In this document: positions 9,804-20,926 of the stretch, in pieces
How positions within the stretch are numbered: position 1 is the stretch's first letter
How the letters are laid out: each line of letters begins with the position of its first letter
From: Chromera velia
Taxonomy: Eukaryota > Sar > Chromeraceae
Assembly (NCBI GenBank): GCA_018398765.1
Contig: JAHBMJ010002367.1
Location: 28,949 to 92,948, forward strand
Direction of reading: 5' to 3'
DNA length: 64,000 bases
Translations under genes and position numbers: made by a program
Notes under the pieces: generated by a model
Databases searched by the model: none
The model's input: only the letters and a program-made list of their open reading frames with translations
Told to the model about the DNA's origin: nothing

Positions 9804-11492
9804 TCACCGGCAGAGCTCCTTCTGACCTCGCGCAGCAAGTCGCTTCAGCGCCTCCCACTCGCACACGCCGGGTGCGAACTCCGGGAGGTAGATCTGCTGA
9901 GACGCCTTCTCCATCACGCTCGCAGGGGGGCGGCGGAGCTTCCCCCCCGATGCCTTCATGACTTCCAGCTGCGTCCTGCAGCTCTTGTCGAAGTAGTAGG
10001 CGAGGACCCAGGCTTCTGCCACGGTCTTGGCGAGGGTGCAGAAGCCGTGATGGCGCATGAGGAGCACTCGGCTGTCTCCCTTGACAGCCTCCATCAGTCG
10101 GGGCTTTTCGTCCAAATCGTCGGAGAGGCCCTCCCACTCGTGGACTGCCACTTTGTTGTAGAAGGGGGCGGCCTCCTGGGCGAGAGGGACGAAGCCCTCG
10201 TCCAGGCAGGAGACGGCAACAGAGGCGGGGGTGTGAAGGTGGATGACGACGTTGACGTCAGGGCGTGCGTCGTAGACTGCGGCATGGATGATGTCGGCAG
10301 TGATGTTGGTGGAGGACTTGTGGAGGTCGTGAGGGGTGATCTCGTCGAAGAGGAGTCCACCAGGGGTGATGAGGAAACCGCCGTCTTGGAGACGGGAGCT
10401 CATGTGGTTCCACACCAACTCATCCATGCCGAACTTTCTGGTGATGTTGTGGGCAGTGGCGAGATCCGCCCTTTTCTTTCCCTCATCTGTGTTGTAGGGT
10501 TTGCGTGCAGAGATGCACCCCCACTTGAAAACACCCCTGTCAACCTGTCCCACTCTCTTGGCGAGGTTGTTGCGATAGGTCTCGAGAAGATCGAGATCAA
10601 TGCCCTTGCAGGCTTGGGGATCGGAGAGGAGTCTGTTGACCTTTTTGAGCATCAACTGGAAGGAACACTTGATATCGAGGGTCAAATCCTCGAAGCACAC
10701 CTCACTCCACCCTGCCTCCGTGAGGGTCTTGCAGACCTCCGTGGGAGTCAGCCAATCGGCCACCATGTTCGTTTGACCGAAGGACTCCAACTCCTCCTCG
10801 GACACACCGGATGCCTCACCCTTCATGAGGTCGGAAAACACCAACCACCCCCCATCTTTTGTCACACGGAGTGCCTCTGTGAAGGCGGAATATTTCGAGA
10901 ACGCATGGACAAACGCGTCCTGGGAGAAGCACCCGTCGAAACGAGAGTCCCACTCAGAGGGCAATTCCATGTAACTGCCCTTGCACACTTCCACTCTCTC
11001 ATCAACGCCCTCTTTTGTGTTCGCAGCCATGTTCTCGGCGTTTTGGTTCTCGCACAAATTCAGGCAGGTACAAGAGACGTCAGGAAAGTCTTTGCAAATT
11101 AGACGAGCAGCAGCACCTGTGCCTGACCCGAGGTCGATGTACTGCACTTTCCCCCCCCCTGCCTTCTTCTGAGAGATGGACATGGCACGCTTCCACATCC
11201 AGTCGGTCATGCGCGCAGACGCTTCACCATACGCGCCCTCTTTCTCGACATCCACACCCTCCCACTTTCCGAAATGGATGTTATCAGTACCATCCCCCAT
11301 GACTGCAGAGTAAAACTTTCTCTTCGTGTCTGTGTCATACTGCTGCACAACTGACTTCTCATACTCCCTCCTGCTTTTCTCAATCTCCTCACGGCGACCA
11401 TTCACCTGGGGATCGGTGGACGCGACCATCTTCTCAGGCATTAAATTTCTAGTGAGTGAGTGTCTGCCACCGATAGACGTGGAATTCTTCAC
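9804..11492 (-). CDS. SDMT-like N-methyltransferase fused to class II aldolase/adducin domain
   Basis: Uninterrupted 562-codon frame, ATG 11492 to TGA 9804. Residues about 50-290 match sarcosine/dimethylglycine methyltransferases: start motif QYDTDTKRKFYSAVMG with NIHFGKW, SAM-binding motif I YIDLGSGTG (118-126), and SQDAFVHAFSK plus GGWLVFSDLMKG, which are typical of the glycine-betaine branch. Residues about 340-515 are a class II aldolase/adducin domain: HNITRKFGMDELVWNHMSSR, LITPGGLLFDEITP, metal-site HLHTP (418-422) and RHHGF (480-484). SDMT makes betaine from sarcosine or dimethylglycine with SAM; class II aldolases use a divalent metal to cleave sugar phosphates. Joining the two is unusual, and the combined reaction is unknown. 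It has no intron although its neighbours are intron-rich, which suggests acquisition by transfer or retroposition. A second in-frame Met lies at 11438. Confidence 0.9.
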   Translation of the reverse strand: MKNSTSIGGRHSLTRNLMPEKMVASTDPQVNGRREEIEKSRREYEKSVVQQYDTDTKRKFYSAVMGDGTDNIHFGKWEGVDVEKEGAYGEASARMTDWMWKRAMSISQKKAGGGKVQYIDLGSGTGAAARLICKDFPDVSCTCLNLCENQNAENMAANTKEGVDERVEVCKGSYMELPSEWDSRFDGCFSQDAFVHAFSKYSAFTEALRVTKDGGWLVFSDLMKGEASGVSEEELESFGQTNMVADWLTPTEVCKTLTEAGWSEVCFEDLTLDIKCSFQLMLKKVNRLLSDPQACKGIDLDLLETYRNNLAKRVGQVDRGVFKWGCISARKPYNTDEGKKRADLATAHNITRKFGMDELVWNHMSSRLQDGGFLITPGGLLFDEITPHDLHKSSTNITADIIHAAVYDARPDVNVVIHLHTPASVAVSCLDEGFVPLAQEAAPFYNKVAVHEWEGLSDDLDEKPRLMEAVKGDSRVLLMRHHGFCTLAKTVAEAWVLAYYFDKSCRTQLEVMKASGGKLRRPPASVMEKASQQIYLPEFAPGVCEWEALKRLAARGQKELCR

Positions 11493-12690
11493 TTCCCTTT
11501 GGAAGATGACACAATGACACAGGCAGACTGCTCAGTTGCGGCGAAGGAGACAGCTGATCTCGAGGAAACGAACACTCGCCACTCCTGGACCCTGTGCTGG
11601 AGCAGAGGATTAAAAAGAGGTGCGATTCGATGATTTCGATCTGGAACGGCACACACGAGTTTGCTGGCGTCTCTTTGAATTTGCGCACCGCGGGCCCCGG
11701 ACAACTAAGTTAGCACGGCCCGGAAAGCGGGAATACATGCAAGATCGGTCCCGCCAAGCCGATGTCCAATGATGTCCATGCATGGAGTCTTTTCAATTAT
11801 TAATAAACATTTAATAAACTGAAGTAACGTACGTCTCGCTTCGAATCTTCGATCGATCATCCTAGCTGTATATACAGCAATTTAAATTCAACGAAGTGCC
11901 TGCAGCCTCTTCTGACAACTCCAAGCTCACTGAGCAGATGCTTGATTCAATGCTGGATCGCTTGCAAGCTTGCTTGAAGCTACACAGTTGTGTTGCATGC
12001 TTTATTTTTTGCGGAGACTTCGTGTAGACGGATACATGGATGCAGCAGGAATCTGAACGACACATTGCATGAATCAGCGCGCAAGATCAACCAGATAGAA
12101 TCAATTATAGGCGGCCGTGAGGGTGGACGACCTCCAGAGGGCTTAAAATACACGAAAATTCAGACGAATGGAAACGAGGAAGGCCGAGGTAAGCAATTGA
12201 GCAAGAAAAACGAATTAATCGTCAACCGTTGCCCTGAAGTTGTATCTACACAATGGATGTCGCTGTTGTTGTGCACCGTCTCGATGCATGATGTCTCAAT
12301 TCGATTGACGACTCACAAGAATTGAGTGCAGACCTTGCTTGAATATTTCCCCCGGGTCACCCAGCTCCCCTTTGTGCTGCATTTTCCTGCGCTGCAGGTG
12401 CATGCGTGCATGGCTGGGATTTTGGGCAGAGCATACGAGATCCTTTTCGAGGGGAAGGATTTTTATCAGCCCTGCAGTTTAGATTTCTTCCGGGCATCGA
12501 GCGCATTGCTTCAGACTCTGCAAGGACGGATGAGAAGGTCCTGGAGAGGGAACTTTGAGAGTCGGGATTCGTCTTCACCGTGTCGGAGCTTCGGCTCGAA
12601 GCGGAGGGAGATGGAAGGCAATGCAGTTCATTCCTGCCCGTCCTCAAGCTTCGGGACATCCTTGCATGATCGAAGCTGTCTTCGGCGTGA
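11493..12690. other. upstream region of the methyltransferase-aldolase gene
   Basis: Should contain that gene's promoter. AT-rich around 11780-11900. A plus frame at 12326-13051 overlaps minus-strand frames and shows no recognisable domain. I see no supported gene. Confidence 0.4.
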
Positions 12691-12695
12691 TCCCG

Positions 12696-13632
12696 TCAAA
12701 AGCCGTACTGGAGCTTCTTTAGGAGCTTCTCAATGTCCTCCACCTCCCCCCTCGACCTTGTGTTCTCTCGTGTGTGCGTACAGGTCAGAAAGCAAGCTGG
12801 ATACGCAAGTGCTTTGCAAGCCCTTTCTCTTTTTCCTCTCGGATCCCTACAGCAAGCTGTGGGAGATTCGCGTCTTTGCGGAGGGGGAGGGGGCAAGGAT
12901 TTTGTGGCTTCGAAGAAGCCTTGAAGAAGCGTACGACAGCTCGCTGTTTTCTCTTCCGCTTTCATTCCGCTTTCTTCCACACCTGTGTTTTCGCTCCTGT
13001 CCTCAAGATTCTTTGCGTCCTTCTTTTGTCATTTCTGTAGCTCGATATTAGTCTCTCTTTCCTAAAGTTTTTTTCCACTGCGCCTGATCTATTTGCTTGT
13101 CCAGTCGGAGCTGTGCAAGAAACAAAAAGAAGCCGCCTCCTCAGCATGGCTTCATGAATGTCGCTGCGAAGGGGAAAAAGAATGAGAGAATCATGCAACC
13201 TGTTGATTTACCGGCTTCAAGTTGTGCGGATGCAGAAATATCTTGTCGACTATTCTACGTCGGGTGGTCTTCGTCCATTCACTCGCTTGTTCATCTGTTC
13301 CCTCCTTTCCCGAAGCTCCTTCCTGTGTTCGCACATCCCATGATGGATCTGGTAACTCTGCTCCCTCCCGAGTTTCATGCTGCAGAGCAGGGCGTGTGCA
13401 AATACAGCCCGGGGCTCTGGTTGTTGTGTAATTCCACCGCAGAACCATGATGTTCTTTTCCTACTCTATCGGCATGTCTGCAGGAGTGAAATACTACAAC
13501 GGCAGCTAGGGGCTTCGTGCAGACCCATGCAGCCATGGGTCGACGACGTACCATGAAGTCAGAGAGGCGGAGCAGCGCTGTGCACGTGACGCATTCCAAT
13601 TGAATGCCCGTCTGAACAGCTTTGATGCCCAT
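12696..13632 (-). CDS. possible multi-exon gene of unknown function (unresolved)
   Basis: Several minus-strand pieces look coding but do not join cleanly by eye. One starts MGIKAVQTGIQLECVTC at 13632 and is followed by a GTACGT donor-like site. A second contains KNFRKERLISSYRND near 13100. A terminal piece ends EVEDIEKLLKKLQYGF with TGA at 12696. Overlapping plus-strand frames weaken the case. No domain is recognised; the strand and exon set are uncertain. Confidence 0.25.
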
Positions 13633-13986
13633 CTAAGAGCGTAAGAGGCAAGATTGGCAGAGGCAGGCAGCCTGCTAACAGGTGGGCGAGTCTCAGTGGT
13701 GCTTCACCAGTTGGTGAACAATGGGGACGAGAGTTTCATTGTTCTCGAACTGAGGGAGGCAGCAGCAATGCTGAGACAAAGACCAGCTAGGGGCGGGTGT
13801 CCCACGTCTGTCGCCTGAAGGGAAATTTATGCTGGGGGGAGAGAAGCGGGGGCTCGAACTGGTGACTGAAAGAAGAAATAATGTGGGGGGAGTAAGTGTG
13901 ATGTTTCAGTTATCCCCTCCCGAAGACATGAGGACGGGGTTCCTCTCTTTCTGTTTTGTAAGGATTGCCTCTCTGCCTCCAAGTGA

Positions 13987-13990
<4 letters not shown>

Positions 13991-14024
<34 letters not shown>
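13991..14024 (+). repeat. (CAG)n trinucleotide tract
   Basis: About eleven CAG units. They create poly-Ser or poly-Ala runs in overlapping plus frames (13829-14032 and 13965-14369), neither of which shows other support as a gene. Confidence 0.85.
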
Positions 14025-14519
14025 CTAGCTAGCACGGTCGCAGCACGCGTGCAGTTCATGGACCTGGGCGGGATGCGGAGAATGGACGTGTCTCGATGTC
14101 CTGGGGGGGAGGTTAATTTGTTGATCGTAGGAGAGAGGCTGGAGGGAGTGGGTGGTCACGATTCGTACCCGAAGACGCGGTCATGGCAGGAGGGTTTCAG
14201 GGCCCTGAGAGTCTGTCACCTTTTGATGAAGGTGCACTTCAGAGTTCTCTCTAGAGAGTCGAAATCCGCACAGTGTCCTCTCCACCTCCTCAAAGCTGTC
14301 GAGCCGGTCATCATACGAGGCCCAGGCCTCTCTGCGCCGCCCCCCCTCAAAACCCCCTTCAGTCGTTAGGAACGCACAGACGCATCGATCTCCTGAAGAA
14401 ACCAGGGAGTTCTTGGGTACCTGCACCCCGTGGCACAGGAGTGCTCGGACCCCGACGTGACCCCCGTGCTCTTCCAGAACCCCCAGTTCATTCAATTTGC
14501 CCCCTGCAGGCCTCCCCGA

Positions 14520-15212
14520 TGAGTTGTATGCAGCTCATGCAGTCCCCTATCAGACCTCCAGTGAGCAGAAACTTGCCCAAGGACTGCTCACACTAGTCTT
14601 TCCCCTGTTCAACCCTCTATTCCATCTCGGTGCCGTGTTGGATGTGGAGGGAGGGGAAGGGGGGCATGTGGTTCTGGAGTGAGGAGGACACAGTCTGGGT
14701 GCAGTGGTGAGGGAGTGGTGACGTCCCGGTGGTTTCAAATTAGTAGTTCGAAGCATGTGGGAGACCTAACCGGGAGCGGGCGGGAGACGGGAGAGAAAGA
14801 GTCCAAGAAACAGGAGTGAGGCAGGAGAGGGGAGAGAGAGAAAGAGGAACCGCGATAAGCAGATTCTCTTCTTGCTTTGACAGGTTCGCTCTCAATTGAA
14901 GGAGTGTGAGCATCACCGCGGGGGCGGGGAGTAGGAGCATCCCCGGCAGTGAGCGAGACGGGGGTGGGAGATTACGTGTTTTGCCTCATGTCGCCGAGAA
15001 CTCTTTTTGAGTTGTATGCCGCGCACGCAGTCCCGTTTCAGACCTCGAGTGCATGAGCAGAAACTTGCGGAAGGACTGCTGACACCAGTGCTTCCCCTGT
15101 TGCACCCTCTAGACTCCATCTCGGCTCCGTGTTGGATGTGGAGGGAGGGGAAGGGGGGTATGTGGTTCTGGAGTGAGGAGGACACAGTCTGGGTGCAGTG
15201 GTGAGTGAGTGG
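14520..15212 (+). pseudogene. duplicated decayed gene fragment
   Basis: Two direct copies (about 14520-14718 and 15003-15212) share a coding-like stretch reading ELYAAHAVPYQTSSEQKLAQ in copy 1. Copy 2 carries indels that shift the frame after ELYAAHAVPFQTSS. Both continue into GTGTTGGATGTGGAGGGAGG and share the same ending. The original protein is not recognised. The repeats suggest local duplication followed by decay. Confidence 0.5.
14829..14935 (+). pseudogene. relic of the CEHGR-repeat gene
   Basis: AAAGAGGAACCGCGATAAGC and the following bases closely match 4950-5010 of paralogue B just upstream of its repeat array, but with stops in frame and only one residual repeat. The flanking GACCTAACCGGGAGCGGG motif recurs near 15842, which suggests that a larger decayed duplication once covered this area. 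Confidence 0.6.
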
Positions 15213-15896
15213 TGGCGACACGATGGTCGCTGTGCGCTATAATTAAAGCGCAAGACCGTGTTACCCAGGTAGAAGCCCCACATCCGATTCGCCCGGAAAA
15301 GGCAAGAAGGTCAGACACTTTTCTAATCGAATCAACGCGATCTCTGCACATGACCGGAAGTGCGGAAGTGATTTGACCTCTGTCACTCCTCAAGATTGCA
15401 TAAAATTTCTCCCTGCAACTTGAAGTCGCACGCAATAAAGATGTACCGATGAGTCCTCTCCTTCAGTGGTGGTTGTGCATGGTTTGTTTCTGTTTGTGTG
15501 CACGTTTTGCATATCGTTGCGCAGGTCCGGCGTTGCGCGCTTAAGCGGAAATGAATGAATGAATGAGATTGAACGTTTCTTCTCTTCAGACATGTGCTCA
15601 CTTCCTTCCCTGAATGATGCCATTGAATGGTTGCAGACGCCTGACAGTGTGCGCGAGCCTGTGCGTCCGACTCGTCGATCTTCGTGTTTGATCGGAGTTG
15701 CGGCAGAGACAATTCCCTCCTCGCCTCCCTCAACCCCCAGGAAGGACCCTGCAGGCGAGCCGCGCAATTCGTCTCCCCCGTTCCCGTCTTCGGCTGAGGG
15801 GAGAGGGGGCAGTGTGGTAGATCCAAGCACGTAGGAGCTAGACCTAAGCGGGAGCGGGCTGGAGATGGGAGAGAAGAAGTATTTGGTGGACCAACC

Positions 15897-16319
15897 ATGT
15901 ACGACTACCGGAGACCTGCGGATGCAGATTACCCAGGTTATGGCGTCCCGTGGGGAGCACTCCACAAGCTCAAGAGCCTGAATCCCATGTTTGCCCCCAG
16001 TTGGAGCGCACAAGAAGAGTTCGTCATGATACAGACTAATCTTTACATTGCCCCCGGTTCCATGATCTTTTGGAACGTTTCTTGTGACAAAGCTGTGAGT
16101 CAAGGTATGGTTGTTTTCCCAGGACCGACTATATCAACAGGGGTACCGTCACCGCCATCATCGGCGCCATGAGACTACACGACCATTTCCTGCACGAAAA
16201 CCTCACTGACAAGGTGATTTGTTCCATCTATGAAGAGATGCAAAAACCTAATCTCAGGCTGTTTAAGTCCAAGCTAGAGTCCAAAAAACAGGGGGTGAGG
16301 CAGTGTCTCTCTTCTTAGT
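15897..16319 (+). pseudogene. fragment of an unidentified gene, two frames
   Basis: A plus frame from ATG 15897 encodes MYDYRRPADADYPGYG then FVMIQTNLYIAPGSM. From about 16125 a different frame is clearly protein-like (DYINRGTVTAIIGAMRLHD ... EEMQKPNLRLFKSK) and ends at TAG 16317-16319. A small intron between GTGAGT or GTATGG and the TTTTCCCAG at about 16121 does not give the needed phase by my reading, so a frameshift is likely. A minus-strand frame also overlaps. Unknown family. Confidence 0.4.
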
Positions 16320-16393
16320 AACAATATTAAACAGTTCGTTTTGGGAACTAAGCCCAGAACTTAAGACGACGTTTTGGGAGCAGTGATAAATGG

Positions 16394-16637
16394 GACCTCC
16401 CTGAACCTAAGTACCACTTGAAAGTTACTAAAGCCGCACTTTTGGATAAGCTTGAAAGTCCGCGCCACAGGCGCGGATCTTTGAGGGTCTCTTGAAAGCT
16501 AAAACCGCATATCTGGACGGTGTCTTGACCATTTATGCCGCATGTATAGACGGTCTCTTAAAAAAGAGTGCCGTACATATGAATGATCTTGATTATATTT
16601 TTTCAACTTTCAAGTGGTACTTAGGTTCAGGGAGGTA
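16394..16637. mobile_element. hAT-like MITE, family 2
   Basis: Perfect 32-bp terminal inverted repeats begin ACCTCCCTGAACCTAAGTAC on the left and appear reverse-complemented on the right (about 16605-16636). The element is flanked by the 8-bp duplication ATAAATGG (16386-16393, 16638-16645). Its 244-bp body has no coding capacity. The 8-bp duplication fits hAT-type (or P-type) transposition. Confidence 0.8.
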
Positions 16638-16977
16638 ATAAATGGTGAATTCATAAAGCACTGAGAGATACTGAGAGGCGGGAAACTTAATTAAATTCAA
16701 ACCCTAATTCAAACTATTGATGATTAATAGTCTAGTTAATAGTTTTTCAATTATAAATGTGACCGTCACTGGCACATCGTGACTAGGGCTATATAACAAC
16801 CTTGATGACAGCCCCGAAATAGCAAAAAATGACCTAGAAAACATGTGGAAAATGATACAAAAGTTATAATAAAACTATAAATTTGTATTAATTCTTTTTA
16901 TTTTTTGTTACTCCACAACATAGCGAGCAGATTACTTCCGACTGTAATGAAGGCCTAGATTAAGTTAGGCGTCGGCT

Positions 16978-17125
16978 TAAAAAAAAAAGACTATAGAAAA
17001 AAGATCTCCCCAAACTTTTTTTTTCAGTCAAAGTTACTGTCAAACAACTGTTGTTCAAGTGTTACACAACTGTTGTTTATGTGTTCAAGTTGCACAACTG
17101 TTGCTTAGTGTTGTTCAGGGTTGAA
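16978..17125. mobile_element. probable partial relative of MITE family 1
   Basis: Poly-A and poly-T patches surround repeats of GTTGTTCAAGTG and TTGCACAACTGTTG, the same internal motif as the MITEs at 8312 and 55032. No terminal repeats or target duplication could be found, so it is probably a truncated or rearranged copy. Confidence 0.4.
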
Positions 17126-17913
17126 TGTTTTTCTTCCAAATTCTCTTACGTGCACATTGATGTCATTGAAAGAAAAAGATACGCTATCGCACGCACAGCG
17201 TCGCACATGCACAGCCACACAAAGCTCGAGAGCCTGCAGCTGCGACCGATCTAGCGACACATGGAGATGGACGCAGTCTAACGGACACACATTCATACAG
17301 AGTGAAGAAAAGTAATTTGCTTACATCAGTGTACGTCTCTTGGGTTGCATGAAGATGAGAACATGCAATCTTCGGGCCGACCTCTCAATACCTTTGCTTC
17401 AACTCTTTCTGTACGAAGGAACGCATCCATCAATATGCACATGAACAAGAATCACAAACCCATCTGGCCGACGCGTGCTTAGAGTTTTCTTTATTAACCT
17501 TCCTTCCTCTCGTTCTGTCCTATTTTCTTTTCCCAATCTCCTCTCGTGTGCCTCCCTTCCTCTGTCGTGGACGCAATTTTCACCAGAATCCACTTTGGCG
17601 AGCGGACGCTCCTCTTGTTATGCCCTCTCGGAAACGAAAGCCAGAAGGAAGAATGCAAATCTTTCCTCTGCATGCTTCCTCCTTCCTTTCTCTCGTTCGT
17701 CCCACTGTGTGTTTTTTTTGTCCCCTCCTCTTTCTCTCTTGCTCAATTTTAAAGCCCGAAATGACACCAATTTCAATTTCGATCCTCTGGTCTTTCACGT
17801 CTCTTCAGAATTTTTCCGTTACACCGGCCTCCTCTACAGCACTTTCTCGCGTTCCTTCATCCACCAACCCTCACCCAGGTTCTCCGCCCTTCGTTACGCT
17901 CAGTCCGATTGAT

Positions 17914-18278
17914 TCACTGAGAGACCTCCAAGGCGTGCAGCTTGGGGCCCTCGTTTGTGTGGGGGAGGGGGTGGAAGATGGAGACGAGGAGGTGCTTCTC
18001 TCCATCCACCTTCACCTTCAACTTTCGAATTGTGCCGGCAACAACCTGCACACACACACACAGACAGATACAGACTATATGCATGTTTCTTCTTTTCCCT
18101 TCTTTTCTTCATGAACACAACAGACAAAAGGAAAGAAAAAACAAAGACACATGCATACAGACAGACAGATAGACAAAGACACAGAGATTGTTGGATTGCA
18201 ACTTTGGAAAGACGGGTCAGGCCGACGGATGAACACACAAAGTTTTAAAGTCACCGTAAGGAAAAAGTACTACGCGAT

Positions 18279-18309
<31 letters not shown>

Positions 18310-19106
18310 CACACACACAAACTCAGTCAGGGACCCTAAAAAGGACTCGGAAGAAGGCAGAGATCAAGCTGAAGATAAACATACAGGCGCCCCCCCGCCT
18401 TCCTTCAGCTTCACTTCAGACAGACAGACTATATGTTTCTTCTTCTCCCTTCCTTTCTTCAGACAGACAGACAGACAGACAGACAGACGCACCTGAGTAG
18501 ACTCCTCAAGAGCCTCAAAGACGTTGAACCTGCGGACGCATACACACGCAGACGCATGGACATGTTGGCGCAATTTTCGACTTTCACACGTACACGCACA
18601 CTGCGTCCTTCACTCACTCGCATTCCCTCTCTCTCACATGCTCTACAGATCTCTCAGCGGGCAAAAAATAACACATTCTGTCAGCTGCTCACTCTTCTAC
18701 ATGCACACAGCAGAAGAAGACGCCGCAGCAAGAGAAGGTAAGACCGAACAAGTAGTAGTAAGGGAACTCAAAAACTCATAGGAGACAGAGGGCAGGAAGA
18801 CCAGAGGGATCAAATTTGTTGGAATAGAGCTAGGTCAGAAGAGAAGACAAAAGACAGCATCCATCCGCATCCATTTAACTGACTGTCTGTCTTTTCATCT
18901 AACAATCCATCGAACTGTCGGTCTATCTCTGAACCTCTTTCACAATTCTTCTGTCTCCACGTCTGTCCTCTCTCTGTGCTTGTGTGTTTCCCCTTTCGTC
19001 CTTTGCGTTGTGCCCCTCCCTTCGATCTTTCTTATCGCGCTACCATCACTTTCCTCTCCCAGCTTGCCCTCCTCTGTGCCTGTCTGTCTGTCTGTCTGTC
19101 TGTCTA

Positions 19107-19145
<39 letters not shown>

Positions 19146-19524
19146 GTCAGCCTGTCCATTACTTTCCCTTTTCGCGCCGTCAGTCAGTCTAGCTCTTTTG
19201 TTCTCTGATTCTGTTTCATATTCCCTGTGCCGTCCCAGTCGATTCTCTGCTTCCCTCGTCTCGTCACACCTGGGAGCTTCTTGGGCACTTGCACATTTCA
19301 TGAGCCTCAGCCTGTTCTCTGTGTCTCTGCTCATTCACACGGCTCTGCCCCTGGCTACTTCATTCTGTCTTCTATCTAGCTGGTTGGTCTGCTGACTTTG
19401 TTACTTCCTTGAAGTGGCCGTCTGCGTGGAGCTTCTCGATGATGGCCCCGTGCATGTCGGCCAGGACTTTCTTTCCCTCATCAGAGACGCTTTTAGGAGC
19501 TGTGAATCCTCCGCACATCTGCAT
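17914..19524 (-). CDS. stefin-type cystatin (cysteine protease inhibitor), 3 exons
   Basis: Exons (minus): 19524-19397, 18529-18493, 18045-17914; 297 nt encoding 98 residues, TGA stop, all phases joining. The N-terminus MQMCGGFTAPKS has the conserved glycines that enter the protease cleft in stefins. QVVAG, the first hairpin loop, is residues 55-59 and spans the exon 2/3 junction; FHPLPHTNEGP (79-89) is the second hairpin. No signal peptide, so a cytosolic type-1 cystatin blocking papain-like proteases is expected. Introns are 867 and 447 nt and contain (TCTG)n and (CA)n tracts. Donors are GTCAGC and GTGCGT; acceptors are GCAG. An in-frame Met lies upstream at 19692, but the family start is at 19524 or 19518. 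Exon 2 is only 37 nt. Confidence 0.9.
19081..19146 (-). repeat. (TCTG/CAGA)n microsatellite inside cystatin intron 1
   Basis: Near-perfect tetranucleotide tract. Similar tracts occur at 18463-18490, 20680-20706, 23129-23150, 50058-50090 and 63921-63955, mostly within introns. Confidence 0.9.
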
Positions 19525-19692
19525 CTTGCTGGCTGTCTGGCGGGTCGAGGAAGACAGAGACGGTACGCTGTTCCAATTCAGAGACGGAGACGGCAGTCTA
19601 GATTGAGTTAATTCCAGTCGACTATGGAAATGCGCGGGGCAGACAAGTCGCTGAAAGCTTTGACTCTTTGAGTACGGTAAAAGGAAGAACAC

Positions 19693-20674
19693 GTTTCAAC
19701 AGTAGGGATGGAGTCTGCTGGACCGCTTGAAGAATGCAAACGTACCTGCATGTAGAATTTCTTGTGGAGACGCCGATCCGGCCCGATCGATCGACAAAAG
19801 TGTCCGCGCACAAAACGCGCAGTGCAAGCGTCACGCATGCAGACAAAGAAATGTGAGCTACAGAGAATTGTGCACTCATGCATGGGGCGCTTCGCGTGCT
19901 CTGTCGCCGTCAAAATTCAGGCCGTCTCCAAAAAATTAGTCGGACCTTTTGAAATCTCTTCAGAGTTCCGACAGAAGAAGAGAGAAACCGTGCACGGTGT
20001 TTGCTGCACCGCAGGACTGGTCAGACGAAGTTTTGTAATTTGAAACAGACGCCTAGCAAACGCCATTTGGACTTTGCCTTTCTCCTTGAAGCGGTTTTCG
20101 TTTCAAGCTGAAAGGAGCTTGTAAAGAATTCGAAAGGGGAAGTAGAGACTCAGTTGTGTGGGAAGCGCGTTTCTCTTTCGGGGCGTTTTCTTCCCTTTTG
20201 AGTCATATTTATCTCCCGACATTTGCTTCGTTCACCTGCTTTGCTCTATCGCATTCTCTGGGAGTACTCTTCGTTTGTGCCTTTTTGCTCATTTCTGTTA
20301 ATATTCATCTCTCTTTTTTGCCTCTCGCCCGCTGGGTCACTTAACTTGAGACCCGCATTTACTCCAGGAACATCCGCTGAAGGTCAGCAAGTGTGTTTAT
20401 GCGTGTCTGCAAATTGGGTAACTGGGGTGCGGGCAGGAGTAAACCTGCTTTGCTGTATTAGTTCATCAAGCGAGCTTGTCGACCGGAATCTGAATGAAGA
20501 GAAGCGTCTCGTCTCGTGTCAATTTGCTCTTCTTCTGCGTTCCTTTTCTGGCTTTTTAGAATCATCATTTTCCCAGTGACGTGAAGTGTGTTTTCTTCCC
20601 TCACGGGACCCTTTCTTTTTGACTGGGTATTGGATTCTTTGAACCTAATCACGCCACTTTCTTCTCTCCCTCTT

Positions 20675-20706
<32 letters not shown>

Positions 20707-20926
20707 CAGGACTTTCTGGAGAGAGCAGGAGAGCAAGGGAGACATTTGTGACAGGCAATTTGTCTGGGCGAGTCGCTCTGACGAGGTGAACTTCTTTTGT
20801 TGTGTCGATTTCGAGCTACCTTCATCCTTGTCTTCGCTGAGCTTCGGCCTCTAGGGATCCAGAGTCGCTCTCTCATAAGTCGAGACAGCCAGATCAGATC
20901 AGATCAGCACGATCTATCGGGGGCAG
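19693..20926. other. divergent region between cystatin and RRM/SPOC gene
   Basis: Contains the promoters of both divergent genes. No coding frame here looks real. The 5' leader of the plus-strand gene includes a small AGATC repeat at about 20891-20905. Confidence 0.5.

Noticed and set aside
10047-11102. 351-codon plus-strand frame
   Set aside because: Antisense to the clear methyltransferase-aldolase gene; no domain, and explained by codon bias of the real gene.
12326-13051. 241-codon plus-strand frame
   Set aside because: No domain, unusual composition, and overlaps more protein-like minus-strand pieces.
13829-14369. Gene with poly-Ala or poly-Ser tract
   Set aside because: Frame is open mainly because of the (CAG)n tract; no further support.
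16104-16121. 18-nt intron GTATGG...CCCAG in the 15.9-kb fragment
   Set aside because: Removing 18 nt keeps the original frame and does not reach the downstream coding frame.
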